Below are positions 53,942 to 64,000 of a DNA stretch of 64,000 bases, piece after piece. This stretch comes from Allodiplogaster sudhausi (taxonomy: Eukaryota; Nematoda; Chromadorea; Rhabditida; Diplogasteridae): contig CALZFC010000031.1 in assembly GCA_945643635.1 (NCBI GenBank), positions 696,001 through 760,000 of the forward strand, in the 5' to 3' direction. How positions within the stretch are numbered: the stretch's first letter is position 1; the number at the start of each line of letters is the position of its first letter. A program made the translations under genes and the position numbers. Under the pieces are notes generated by a model that was not told where the DNA came from, ran no database searches, and saw only the letters and a list, made by a program, of their open reading frames with translations.

Positions 53942-56518
53942 CCTGGAAGTCGGGAAGACTGATGGGATGGAGCTTGAGTGCCTCTCGCGCGCCGTGCGAC
54001 CACTTGTACAGCACCTTGTCGGCGGTGTAGCCGTCTAGCAATGAATTGGTATGACCTTGGTATTATCATGCCCTGAGCCAAATAATCTTGCCCGATAAGA
54101 AGAAGAGCACGAGTGAGAACGGAATGGCTAACAGCTCTCGATGCCTAGCTTGCAAAGCTGGACGTCGAATGGGAAGAGAGTCAGATCCATCGAGCAACTC
54201 GCGAGGAGAGAGAGGCGGCGAGAGTACAGAATGTTCCCTTCGTTGTCCAATCTGCACGCCAACAAATTCTAGTTCCCCAATATTCACTCAACTAATTATA
54301 ATTTAGCTTGCCTTTTCATAATTTATTAGACTACTTTATTACAGTATGGACAGTATGGTAGGATGCACGTCATATTTATCCTGTTTGCGTTGGATCAATG
54401 AGATGAAATTGGAAGAGATTCAATGATTACAAATGTGTGTACCTCAAGAGGGATCGATGAGTGATGCTCTGTTTCCGAGGATTCTTAGATGCAATGGCAT
54501 TCGGAACAAAAGTGTCGGGATGCCACAAGAAGTTGGAATAGGATTCATGCAGGGCCAGCTCAGTCTGAGGAAGTCGACAAATATATTTCTCCTCTCGTTT
54601 ACTTAATGTTCCATCGTTGAAAATGAAAGTGCTTCTTACCTTATTCTTGAATAGCTTTGGATTGTACTGCAGTCGCGGATCCCGCCAAGACTCCCGGTAG
54701 AAAAGCTCGAGCGAGTAGTCCTATTCCATTGGATAAAGGATAACTATGTTCAATGACAGATTAGAGGAAGGACGAACCATTGTGACTTCAGACACCGAAC
54801 GGACGTTGCTGACAACAATCGACACCTTCACTTCAACTGGTCCTACAAGCATTTCAGTTTTTTCTGAAAATCATTACTTTTTGGATAGTTTAAAAGTATG
54901 TATGTAGTATGTATATAAATACATAATTACAGTTGTTTTCTGAAGGTGAGATTGTAGAACGAACCTCCATCGTTGTGTTCTGGGACCTGGCGATGGTCAT
55001 AGCGAATGCGACGGAGGAACTGCAGAAAGTCGCGAGTCTCACTGCAAACTTAACTGGTAGGGAGGAATGGAAGTAGCAAGGAGACGAACCCTTGCTGAAA
55101 GATTGAGTCCTTGTTCACGCTCCCGAGTGTGTAATCGTCTTCGCCTTCCTATAATTAAAGAATCGATCACATTTTCTTGCAGGATATTTATTCGTCTCCA
55201 GGATTCTTTATATTTAAATATCTAACATATTCAACGTAATCCTCGTCTTCGACCATTGAAGAATGCCTCGACTTCTTCAGCACGAGAGCTCCTCTCACTC
55301 CGCTTTCAACTACCTAAATATCCAAATATTACCCTCCATATGTATGTTTTTTAAACAATTTTTTATTCTCGCTCAGAAGGATAATAATAATATGTATCTT
55401 TATGTGGTTATATTCCGCACACTCATTAAACATCTTCGTGTCGAATGATGCTGCCAAAGCATGCTGCGTTGGCTTGTGGGCATCTTTGCCCTCTCAACTT
55501 CGATTCCATGAATCTTGGGCGTGGGAATGACGGGTATGTTGCCGCGCAGAGTCGGGTTAAGATGTGAGAAGCATTGACCAGATGTCTCTCTTTCTCTCTC
55601 CCACTCTCTTTCTCTCCCTCTCTCTCTCTTCTCCTTCTTCTCTTGCGAGATCTCTCCGCCTTTCCATTCTATCACTATTGTTATCTCTCAACTTCTCCAT
55701 CCCTTTCACCCCTTTCTTAGCAGCAAAATTCTTCCCACTCATTCCAATAGTCGCTCTCTCATAATTTATCTCTGCTCCGCTTTCTTTTAATCCTCTTCCC
55801 AACCATCTCTCTCTTTCTCCCTTTTTCTGTCTCTCTCTCCCTCTCTCTCTTTCTTTTTCTGTCTCTCTCTATCCCTAACTCTGACTTCGCTTTTTATTCA
55901 CCCCATTTCTCATTTTCTTCATCCTCTATGCATGTATATTTGTGTGGGGTGCATCAATCACCCGAGTAACCAAAGTGAAGAACGTGAGAGAGTGTCCATG
56001 GTGGAGTAAGAATTACTAATAATAGACTAAATATTTACTTTTTTTATTTGAGGAAAACAATAGCAGCACAACTTTCGACTATGAGAATAAGAGACCTTTT
56101 TTGTTTTATCAATTACATACTTCTTTGAAATGAGGTGTTCCTTGGCAAAAACCACTTCATAAAAAAGAATGCTTCCCTGAAAGAAACGAAAATTCTGTCG
56201 GTTTTGTTCGATTTTAGACAAGGAAGATAGAAGAATGGCTTAGCGAAGGTGACAAGAGTAAAGAATGCGCAGTGAAGAACTTTCAAAGGCCATAAGCCAG
56301 ACAAGACCAAGGAAAATGATTAGTGGTGAGATTATCATTCCTTCTCAGGCACGGAAGAGCAAAATAAGAAGGATATCAATACACGCAGAGACACTCGTTT
56401 GTCCAGAATCCAGAGAGGAAAACATAATAATCATGGAAAAAAACTTTGAGTAGAGGAAGTAAGAAAAACGAACAGGTGCAAAAGCAGCGATGATGACGAG
56501 AAGGATGAGGAGATTCAT
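51802..56518 (-). CDS. Cys-loop ligand-gated ion channel subunit
   Basis: A pentameric-receptor subunit for the neuronal or muscle plasma membrane. The probable start at 56518 opens a signal peptide ([15 protein letters not shown]), separated by a long intron from the rest. Acidic exons follow ([17 protein letters not shown], about 55290; [17 protein letters not shown], about 55140). The ligand-binding domain shows [19 protein letters not shown] (about 55020), [40 protein letters not shown], and the Cys-loop [15 protein letters not shown] with exactly 13 residues between the cysteines (about 54180). The channel domain shows [20 protein letters not shown] (M1, about 53640), [20 protein letters not shown] (M2, about 53440), [15 protein letters not shown] (M3) and [20 protein letters not shown] (M4, about 51990). 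It ends LTISK at 51802. The M3 start resembles the anion-channel (GABA/GluCl/HisCl-like) branch, but the M1-M2 loop reads ENETS where those have the PAR motif. Confidence 0.82.
53908..53938. repeat. (GA)n microsatellite in a channel-gene intron
   Basis: GA run on the plus strand, which is CT on the sense strand of the minus-strand channel gene. It begins directly after the donor of the exon ending LPDFQ. Confidence 0.9.
55585..56010. repeat. CT-rich tract within the long first intron of the channel gene
   Basis: About 400 bases of CT-rich sequence on the plus strand, opposite in strand sense to the other gene-associated tracts if the intron assignment is right. It contains TCTCTCTC runs at about 55590-55640 and 55805-55870. 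No exon is visible. Confidence 0.75.
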
Positions 56519-58060
56519 GTTCTTCTGCTGAGTGTTCAGAATTGGCAGATGGAGATGGATGTTGTGATCCTCTCCTTCTTCCTCTTCTTTATGTTATTGC
56601 TTCCTCTCTTGTTCGGGCATCGTCTTCTGACAAGAAAGAAACTCTTGAATGTCAGAATGGGAAAAGGAAAAATATCAGCCAAGTAGAGTATTGTAAATTG
56701 TCATTCATGCGATATGGAAATATATTAGGGGCGAGAAGTTCGGAAAATCGAGCCAAAAATTATGTATGTTTGTTCATTCGTCCGAAAAGAGCAAAGAGCG
56801 AAATTTTGTTCTCAAATCAAAAATGATGTAGTATGGACCTGTGAAAAAAGGTTTGCTAGGCAATGTTCTCCTAACGATAACAAGAAATGACAGATTTCGT
56901 GGCATTTGCAGCGCTCTCTCTGTTCTCTTCTGCTTTTTTCCATCAGCGTCTTCATCTCTCACCTTTCTTCACTTGCACAAGCAAAGACGAACGCCTTCAC
57001 CAGAGATCCTCAAAAACAAGGGGGCGCAGCCAACCAGACGTCAAGGGCCGCCATTTACACACGGCAGTACAAAGGGTTTAATCCATTTCTCAGCAAACAT
57101 GTGCAGCCATAAATATTTAAGAACGTCTAAAATATATAGAGATATTTCTAAATACCCGAAGAGTTTTTGGAGAGAAAGAAGATGAATGCAGGAACAGGAA
57201 GATCAAGACACGCTTTCTGCTCTGGATGCCGATGCTTCTGGCACCTTCACTTATATGCTCATCAATCAGAAGTATCGCCCCTTCTCTGTCTGCGTCTCTG
57301 CTCGCACTACACTCTCTCGCATAAAACACGCATGACCTGACAGGCCTCTATGCACTGCAGAAAGAAAGAGGGTGCGAGAGAGCATGCGAAAGGCGGAGAG
57401 CAGACTAGAGAAAGAGAGATAGATCAGATACGCAACAAGAATGGACTCTCTCATCGGGAGAGAAAACGAAGAAGCTCCAGTGAGAGGGCTTCCAGATCAC
57501 AGTGATGGAATGGTCTGACGTTTCCTAGAGAAAGAAAGCATGCTTTCATTCCTTGGCGCGTCAAAGTTCTCTTTGCTCTCCTTGGGGATCATTGAACATA
57601 TCTGCAGAGAGAGCTTTATTTTAGTATCAACAAGCCAAAGGGACAACAAACCAAGGAAATACCTTAGGGCAGGAAACTAGTAACAAGAAGAAGCGAGAGC
57701 TGAAGGCCACCGTATCTTAGCAGACACCGTAATCCACCAATTACAATGAGTAAGCAGTAGACACGTGCAGGTTCAATGATATCAACGACATCAGGAATAA
57801 ATAACGCCGTTTGCGCCTCTCTTTCTCTCTCGCTCTCTCTCTCTCGCTTTCTCTCTCTCTGCTTTTCTTTCTCTCTCTTCCTTCTCTTCGTGCTCAGTCA
57901 TTCTCGCTCTCTCCTGTGTATTTTCACTGTTGTTTTCATCATGTCGAGAATTCTGTTAAGTGTTCTACTTCTCTCCATCACTCTCTCTCTCTCTCTCTCT
58001 CTTCTCGCTTGCACTCTCCTTCTTTACATATCTCTCTCTCTCTCTCGCTCTCTCTCATAG

Positions 58061-58123
58061 ATGGGGTCCTGGAGGCATGGTCTTCATGAGCAAAGAAGAA
58101 GAAACAGATGTTCTTGACGATTG
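58061..58123 (+). other. Candidate isolated exon
   Basis: Sixty-three bases between a strong CT tract ending CATAG and a consensus GTAAGTG donor. The only open frame reads GPGGMVFMSKEEETDVLDD. The splice sites look good, but the nearest downstream candidate exon (from about 58568, YELKTTPSEKKIAERSS) would join with an in-frame TGA, so the gene it belongs to is unresolved. Confidence 0.3.
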
Positions 58124-59046
58124 GTAAGTGTGCTGAAGATATGAGTGGACTCCGGAGGAGTCGCTGCACTCACCGCCGTCTTCTCACTTTCTTCATCATC
58201 CCTCTTAGCTCTCTTTGCCAGATTCCTTTCCTTCGGTGCTCGTGCAGTCGCCAAATATGAGGAACGGAGCCGATTTGAAAGTGTATAGAAGGAGAAAGAG
58301 AACAGTTAACAAGAGGAGAGCAGGAGAGAAAAGGGGAAAGGATCTGCTGAAATAGCGAGAAAGAGAGAGAATTCATGCGAAAACGACCGGAGACATCATA
58401 AGCGCCGACGTCGTCAAGAACTGACAAGGAGCAGAAGCCACTCACTTTTTATGATTTTCGTTATGTCTCGGAGAATTATAAGACAGAGTTCCCGATTTCG
58501 AACATACTGAGCACGTGCTTATGTATGTACATACTTATGTATATGTATATGACTCTTTTTTATGCAGATACGAGTTGAAAACCACTCCGTCAGAGAAGAA
58601 AATAGCAGAAAGAAGCTCGAACTGTTACTACGGTGCCCGCTCTCCTCTCTCTCTTCCTCTCTCTCTCTCACACACACACACACTCTCTTTCTCTTTCTCT
58701 TCGTCCCCTCTTTCTCTCTCGAATGTTTCGAGTTCAGAATTCGTCACGGCGGAACATCCTTGTCATGAGCCAAATGCAGAAAAATGTATGAATGTATGGT
58801 GCTCAAGCAATGTTCGCGACTGGATGAAACTCAAAAAGGATAAATGTGAGCGGAAGAGAGGGAAGAGGAAGATAGGGAGAGAAGTAGAGAGACAGAGAGA
58901 GAGAGAGACAGAGAGACAGAGAGGAGAAATGGAAGAAGAAATGTACTCGGCCTTTTTTTGACAAGTCTTGCCGCGCCGACCCGGGCGGATTCAGCAGAAG
59001 TCAAGCTGTCTTGCCATGGCCAAAGTGGGAGAAGAACTTGAGATGA

Positions 59047-59086
<40 letters not shown>

Positions 59087-59821
59087 GACTGCAGAGAAGA
59101 AAGGGACGTGCCATGTGAGATGCCATCTGAAGCTCCATTAGGCGTACTTCTAACACGAAAAAGAAGGAAAGAAAGAGAGAGACAGAGAGAGAGAGAGAGA
59201 AAGAGAAAGACAAGGAGGGAGCAAGAGAAGGTTGAGAGCACTGAACATGGATGTACCGAATTACAGCTTAATGGTAGAAAGATTGAATTACCGTTAAAGC
59301 TTTGAAAAGATAGAAACAAGCCATTCACATTTCTACATGTTTATGTACATACATACATACATACATACATGAAAGGTAAGAATTTGGTAATTTTACCCAT
59401 TCTCGAATATTTGATATCCGAGCATCGCGACCAGTGGAGAACGAGGAAACAAGAAACAAAACGCAGGCATTCAAACGGATGGTAATTAAGAGAAGAACGG
59501 AACGAAGAGAAAAGACGAATGGGGCGGAAAGAGTAAAGAGCGGGCGACGGTCAGGACTACTGCATTTTACAGCAACAAAAAAACATGGGGAAAATATTAG
59601 AGTAGAAGATGACTAAAAGGGACAAGACAGCTCTTTGGTATAAGCAGAATCGAACAAAAGACTAAGTATGTATTTATGAATGTATTAGCGATTCCACATA
59701 AATAATACAAGAACAGGGCAGTGAAAAAACAACTTTTGTAGAAGGTAATAGTAAGAGAGATGCTTGCAGATAGAGAATCTGCAAGAACTGCATTGGAATG
59801 GAAGGATGGAGATGAGATGAG

Positions 59822-59876
<55 letters not shown>

Positions 59877-61748
59877 GGAGAGAGAGAAAGCAAGAGAGGG
59901 AGAGAGAGACAAGGGACGATAAGAGATGGAGTAGAGAGAGGAAAGAGAGATAGGGACTAGACAATCCTCTCGAAGTCTGAGGAACGGAGCTGCACCAAAT
60001 GAAAGAAGCTATCTCCGACCCCGCGGCGTCATTCGCATGTGGAACGAATTAGTGTGTCGAGGCAGAGCGGTGGCAGGGGCACGCCAGAAAAAAAACTATG
60101 AAGAATCACTGCCCCCTTCCTTTCCATCTTCTCTCCCCTTTTATTCTATCTCTCCCTCCCACCCTCTCTCTCCCTCCCGCCCTCTCTCTCCCTTACACCC
60201 TCTCTCTCCCTCCAACCCTCTCTCTCCCTCCTACCCTCGCTCCCTCGCGCCCCTCCTTCCCAAAGCACCACTGGTCAGAAATAGCCATCAACTTTTCCAG
60301 ACATTTATAGAGCATATCTATAGAAAAGACCTTAGAGTAGAAGTGCATATGTACATACATATGGACGACATATTCAAACACATTTCGTTGTTCTTCTTGC
60401 TTCAACTACCGCAGAGGGCACTGAAATGACTTCCGGAACAGATGAGTCGGTTGATTTGATGAAGATGGAACGAGAGAGAGAGAGAGAGAGAGAAATAAGG
60501 GAAAGAAGGCGAAAGAGAGAGAAGAGCAATATAGTGAGGGAGAGAAAGAAAGAAGTGAATGAGTCATCGGGATTAAGCTTGTCATCCAGGTATGGTTTTA
60601 GCAGTCGAAGATGGGGATTTGACTCGTTTCACAGCCGAAAAGAGTGGCTAAAGTAAATATGCATACATACATACATATGTATGCATGTATGTACATATAA
60701 GCAAAGGAACGTAAATAGAATAGGCCCATTGTTGCTGGAATCTTCTCAATTAGTGCTTGATTGGAAAAGTGGATGGATTGGAGAAGAACAAGAGGAAAAA
60801 GGATGATTTTGCCGGCGGCTATTTCACCTTTTTATTTTTCTTTTGCTGCTCCTGACGCCTCTGGCGGAGGGCCAGAAAGCATCCCTCCGAATGATCTGTC
60901 ATCGTTAGGGTGCACTCTCTCAGTCTCAGTGAAAGAGAGAGAGAGAGAGAGAATGAGAGAGAATAAGATAGAGAGAGAAGAGAGAGACATGAGAGAGAGA
61001 AAAGGATCGTTAATGCTCAAAGCCGAAATGATATTACAATTATACGAATGTCCTCTCCGCCCCGATAGCGGATTTCTCTTGTTTCAGGGCGCCCTGCACA
61101 CAACATGGGCGCTTGAGAGAAATTTCAGCTTGACGATCAGCCATAAAGTCTCTTTTAGAGTTTTGCTCGTTTAGAGAGTTCGGCTTGGAGACAAAGCAAG
61201 GCGCCAGGGAATTATTAGCAATTCGGAGATAATAATTTCAGGCGTCAAGAGACATCACAAGAAGGGATTGAGAAGGCAGGGATTACGGTACTTTGAGGGA
61301 ATGAAATCTCTGCAAGAAAACGCTTGACTTGAGAGAAACCAAAGGGCGTCCAGCAGCAAAACGACGCCATCTTCAGCTGAGAAGAAGACGAGAATGAGAT
61401 CAGATATGCCAGTCACGTGGAGGAAACCTGAAGGGGGCCCTTCAGGGTCGAAGGATGGTTCCGTTCTTCCTGTTCCAGACTCCAGGGCACACTAACATTA
61501 ACGACATTCTCATGAGATACCACCGCGCACACTGGCGATGGGAAATAGAAATGGAGGAGGAGGGAATAAGGGAGAGAGAGAAAAAGGGCGAAAGATGGAG
61601 AGAGAGAAAGAGAAGTTAAAGGAGAGAATGTGAGAGAGAAAACAGGGGTGGAAGAGGGAGACCGAGCTGTCGTGGGAAGAATAGAGAGACAGAGAAGTGC
61701 GTGAGAGAGCACAACGAGAAAAAGAGAGGTTGAGAAAGGCAAAAAACA

Positions 61749-61787
<39 letters not shown>

Positions 61788-61882
61788 ATCTCTTTTAGCC
61801 TCTCTCTTTCTCTGTCTCTCTCTCTCTGTCTCTCTGTCTCTTTGAATCCCTCTTCTCTATTTCAGTCTCCTTCCTCTTGCAG

Positions 61883-61959
61883 ATGCCGTCGTCGAGAGTT
61901 TGGTGGCCTCCCTTGAATTCCCAGGAGAGATTCAAATGAGGCCGGTCATTGTAGCGGAA
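61883..61959 (+). other. Candidate isolated exon
   Basis: Seventy-seven bases after CTCTTGCAG and before a GTATGT donor, with an open frame AVVESLVASLEFPGEIQMRP. Balanced amino-acid composition sets it apart from the surrounding low-complexity frames. It may be a 5' exon of the phospholipase C gene at the right edge; I cannot confirm this. Confidence 0.35.
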
Positions 61960-63273
61960 GTATGTAGATCTTTATTGATCTCTCGAAGCAATTCTCTCTC
62001 GCATCTTTATGGTGCAGATAACAAACTTTAATTAGCTGCGGATGAGGCAGAAAAAAACTTCTATTAAAATAAACTTAAAATAAACACAAAAACATTGAAG
62101 AAAGATAAAACTAATAGAGTTGCCAAAGAGAAAAAAACTAATTATTTAGCAGTGAATGAGTGCTTATAAATGGCGGTGTAAGAACGGCAAAACCACGTGG
62201 CTTCCAGAAATGAGATTGCGTGGACTTTGAAATTCGTTGAGTAAAGTGCGTCCACTGATGAGATTCCGAGCGACTGCCAAGGGGGTGTTTAAAGGAAGAA
62301 GAAATAGTATCAGAGGATAAAAGAGAAGAGGAGTGACTGCAAGGGCAACGTAGAAGAACCAGAAGAGGAGGCAGCGTATGTATCTGGGATTCGTCCACTT
62401 TTGTCTATTTTAAGGTACGGGAGGTCCACTAGCCCGAACTAACAGAGCAAAGAACTACAAAATGCCATGTGATTCAAATAACCGCATTTCTGAATCTTTG
62501 TTTCTATAATTTCTTTTTTTAAAGATTTAAGACGTGATACTAAAAGATTGAACTAATATCTAGGCATTCATGTATTCAAGCAAGAAGGCAAGGGAGAATG
62601 AAATGCGAGCTTTCAACGAAGAAGGGAATTCCACTCAGGAATGATCGGTCTCCCCTTGCTTACTCCGATGAAATATTGACGAGACCAGATGAAGCTGGAA
62701 TGGAGAGTTGACTTCACAAAGACATCTTCGGCATGCTTCACTTCTTCAGGCCTCTTTCATCAATATACAAATACATGCATATATGTATGTATATGTATAT
62801 ACGCATTTTGTTTTTAGTTTAAGATAATAATATTTTAACAATATTTACCTACATACGAATATAAATATGTAAATGAATACATTTACATATTTTTTAATTA
62901 CGTCCGGGATCTCCCTTGAGCGCAATTGGCAATGTGTCCACTCGTTGATTTAGAAGATAAATCGAAAGCACACAAACATATTCACTCTTCATACCTTTCT
63001 TATCCCTGCTGATAAGGAAAGTAAGAAGGGCGTGATCGGTTTTGCGGGTGGCTTTCGCTCTTCGGCTTCATCTCTCTCACTCGCTCGATCTTGAACTCAA
63101 GTTTCCATTTTGTATTAGTTCAAGTTATTTATTTATAATGTTTTCCTTTTCTTTTTCCTATGCACCCGTTGCTTCGGTTTTCGCTTGTCATGCCCAAAAA
63201 AGCCTTGCCATCCCAATGTTTACTCTCCTTGCAGCCATGGAATCGCTTTTTGTCACACTCTAATCGATTTGCC

Positions 63274-64000
63274 ATGACGATCTCAGACTTCTTCACCAAA
63301 GGCGAGCCGTTCTTCAAGTGGGGAGACGTTCGTTCTCTCATTTTCAGTCTTTCTCCGCTGTGTTGTTTGTTTTTCATTTGCGGTTCATACTATTTACTCT
63401 TTTTCAAAGTGTAAACTGAGTGACTTGCAGAAGAGTCGCCAGCCAAACGACCCCGAGTACCAGGACTACTCCGTGCGTCTCTTTGTTGATCCTGGAGGAC
63501 ACCTCTTGTACTGGGAGAGGAAGAATGAAGAGGACACGGTTGGCTACTCAAAATATTTCTAAAATAAAAGTATTAAAATGTCAACTTGAGGATGCACACT
63601 ACGTGTTTGTCGATGAAATCGTCGATGTCAGAACGGGCGACCGATCAAATTCCGTTGGTCTTTCACTTTGATTTGCATGTTGTTTGCCTGCTTCTCCATC
63701 TTGGAATGTTCACTGAATCTCAGCTCTCCTCTTTGCCTGGAGATTACCGACCTCCCTTGATGACCATTGTCACCAATGTTGACTTTGTGCATCCAAGATT
63801 CTTTACCTTTATGCACAAACGATCTGAAGTTGGCATATCTATGTTCACAATTTATCTTTTTAACATTAAATCAGATCTCTTTTAAATTAATTACTTTTGT
63901 GATAGTTTGTGACAGCAATGATTTAGCGTTCACTGCAACGCTGGGCGAGTTTCTTGTTTACCCTGGCACAGCAGCGGAGAGTTGCTCGCTATCCCGGCCA
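63274..64000 (+). CDS. Phospholipase C beta-like, N-terminal part (runs off the window)
   Basis: Five exons encode the PH-like N-terminus of a phosphoinositide-specific phospholipase C, the G-protein effector that makes IP3 and diacylglycerol. They read MTISDFFTKGEPFFKWGD (63274-63327), SRQPNDPEYQDYSVRLFVDP and LLYWERKNEED (63430-63540), DAHYVFVDEIVDVRTGDRS (about 63591), DYRPPLMTIVTNVDFVHPRF and FTFMHKRSE (about 63722-63819), and SLQRWASFLFTLAQQRRVAR (about 63927-63998). The FFKW opening, the VDPGGxLLYW strand, the xVDVRTG strand, MTIVT-DFV and W-x(6)-LAQ match PLC-beta PH domains in order. The reading frame is still open at 64000, so the EF-hand, catalytic X/Y and C2 domains lie beyond the window. 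The ATG at 63274 may be internal, since upstream exons are possible. Nematode egl-8 is one candidate relative; orthology is not established. Confidence 0.72.

Larger units (their letters stand above)
56519..63273. repeat. Microsatellite-rich region with at most isolated exons
   Basis: Nearly 7 kb dominated by GA- or CT-rich tracts and TACATA repeats. Long runs occur at about 57820-57880 (CT), 57980-58060 (CT), 58640-58700 (CT/CA), 58880-58925 (GA), 59050-59086 (GA), 59820-59910 (GA), 60130-60240 (CCT/CT), 60470-60495 (GA), 60935-61000 (GA) and 61750-61850 (CT). The tracts switch strand repeatedly. Open frames in them encode low-complexity protein only. This could be intergenic DNA or the giant 5' intron region of the phospholipase gene at the right edge. 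Two exon candidates are listed separately. Confidence 0.6.

Noticed and set aside
58831..59964. Long minus-strand Ser/Leu frames
   Set aside because: Compositional artefacts of GA repeats, with no splice support or motifs.

Overview
This window looks like nuclear DNA of a nematode. Genes are split into many small exons by introns that are mostly about 45-70 bases long. Two genes resemble the nematode-restricted Srg-type chemoreceptor superfamily. The rest are ordinary animal families: a serine carboxypeptidase, cathepsin Z, an MFSD8-like transporter, a Cys-loop channel and phospholipase C beta. I see no rRNA, tRNA, CRISPR array or bacterial operon. The species cannot be named from sequence alone. 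All gene models here were spliced by eye from conserved protein segments and GT/AG (one GC/AG) boundaries, so exon edges may be off by a few codons.

Layout. 0.65-3.4 kb (+): secreted serine carboxypeptidase. 3.8-5.3 kb (+): Srg-like seven-helix receptor. 7.05-9.0 kb (-): C2H2 zinc-finger protein with an AT-hook. 9.0-11.9 kb: purine/pyrimidine-rich low-complexity DNA. 11.9-13.1 kb (-): small secreted protein. 13.6-28.8 kb (+): tandem array of six gustatory-receptor-like (GUR/LITE-1/insect-GR type, possibly nematode srr) genes, called A to F here. They form three adjacent pairs (A/B, C/D, E/F), and E carries a frameshifting deletion. 29.7-30.4 kb (+): unrecognised membrane protein exons. 30.7-31.3 kb (+): Ly6/three-finger secreted protein. 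31.5-32.7 kb: TA-flanked foldback element. 33.1-33.8 kb (-): unrecognised membrane protein. 34.2-35.6 kb (-): second Srg-like receptor, inverted relative to the first.

36.4-40.7 kb (-): glycine-rich secreted protein gene with internal repeats and two apparent frameshifts. Its last intron holds a 2.7 kb near-perfect palindrome. 42.2-43.2 kb (+): proline-rich protein with a C-terminal membrane anchor. 43.9-46.9 kb (+): cathepsin Z that appears to carry a long acidic N-terminal extension. 47.1-47.3 kb (+): possible small secreted peptide. 48.5-51.2 kb (+): MFSD8-like transporter with a small palindromic element in one intron. 51.8-56.5 kb (-): Cys-loop ligand-gated channel subunit whose pore lacks the usual anion-filter motif. 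57-63 kb: microsatellite-rich DNA with two isolated exon candidates. 63.3 kb to the right edge (+): 5' part of a phospholipase C beta gene.

The window is rich in sensory and signalling genes: eight chemoreceptor-like genes, one neurotransmitter-gated channel and one G-protein effector. Whether this grouping has functional meaning is inference; tandem duplication explains most of it. The most notable features are the six-gene receptor array with a conserved N-terminal basic-x-Ser motif, the acidic cathepsin Z extension, and the palindromic mobile elements.
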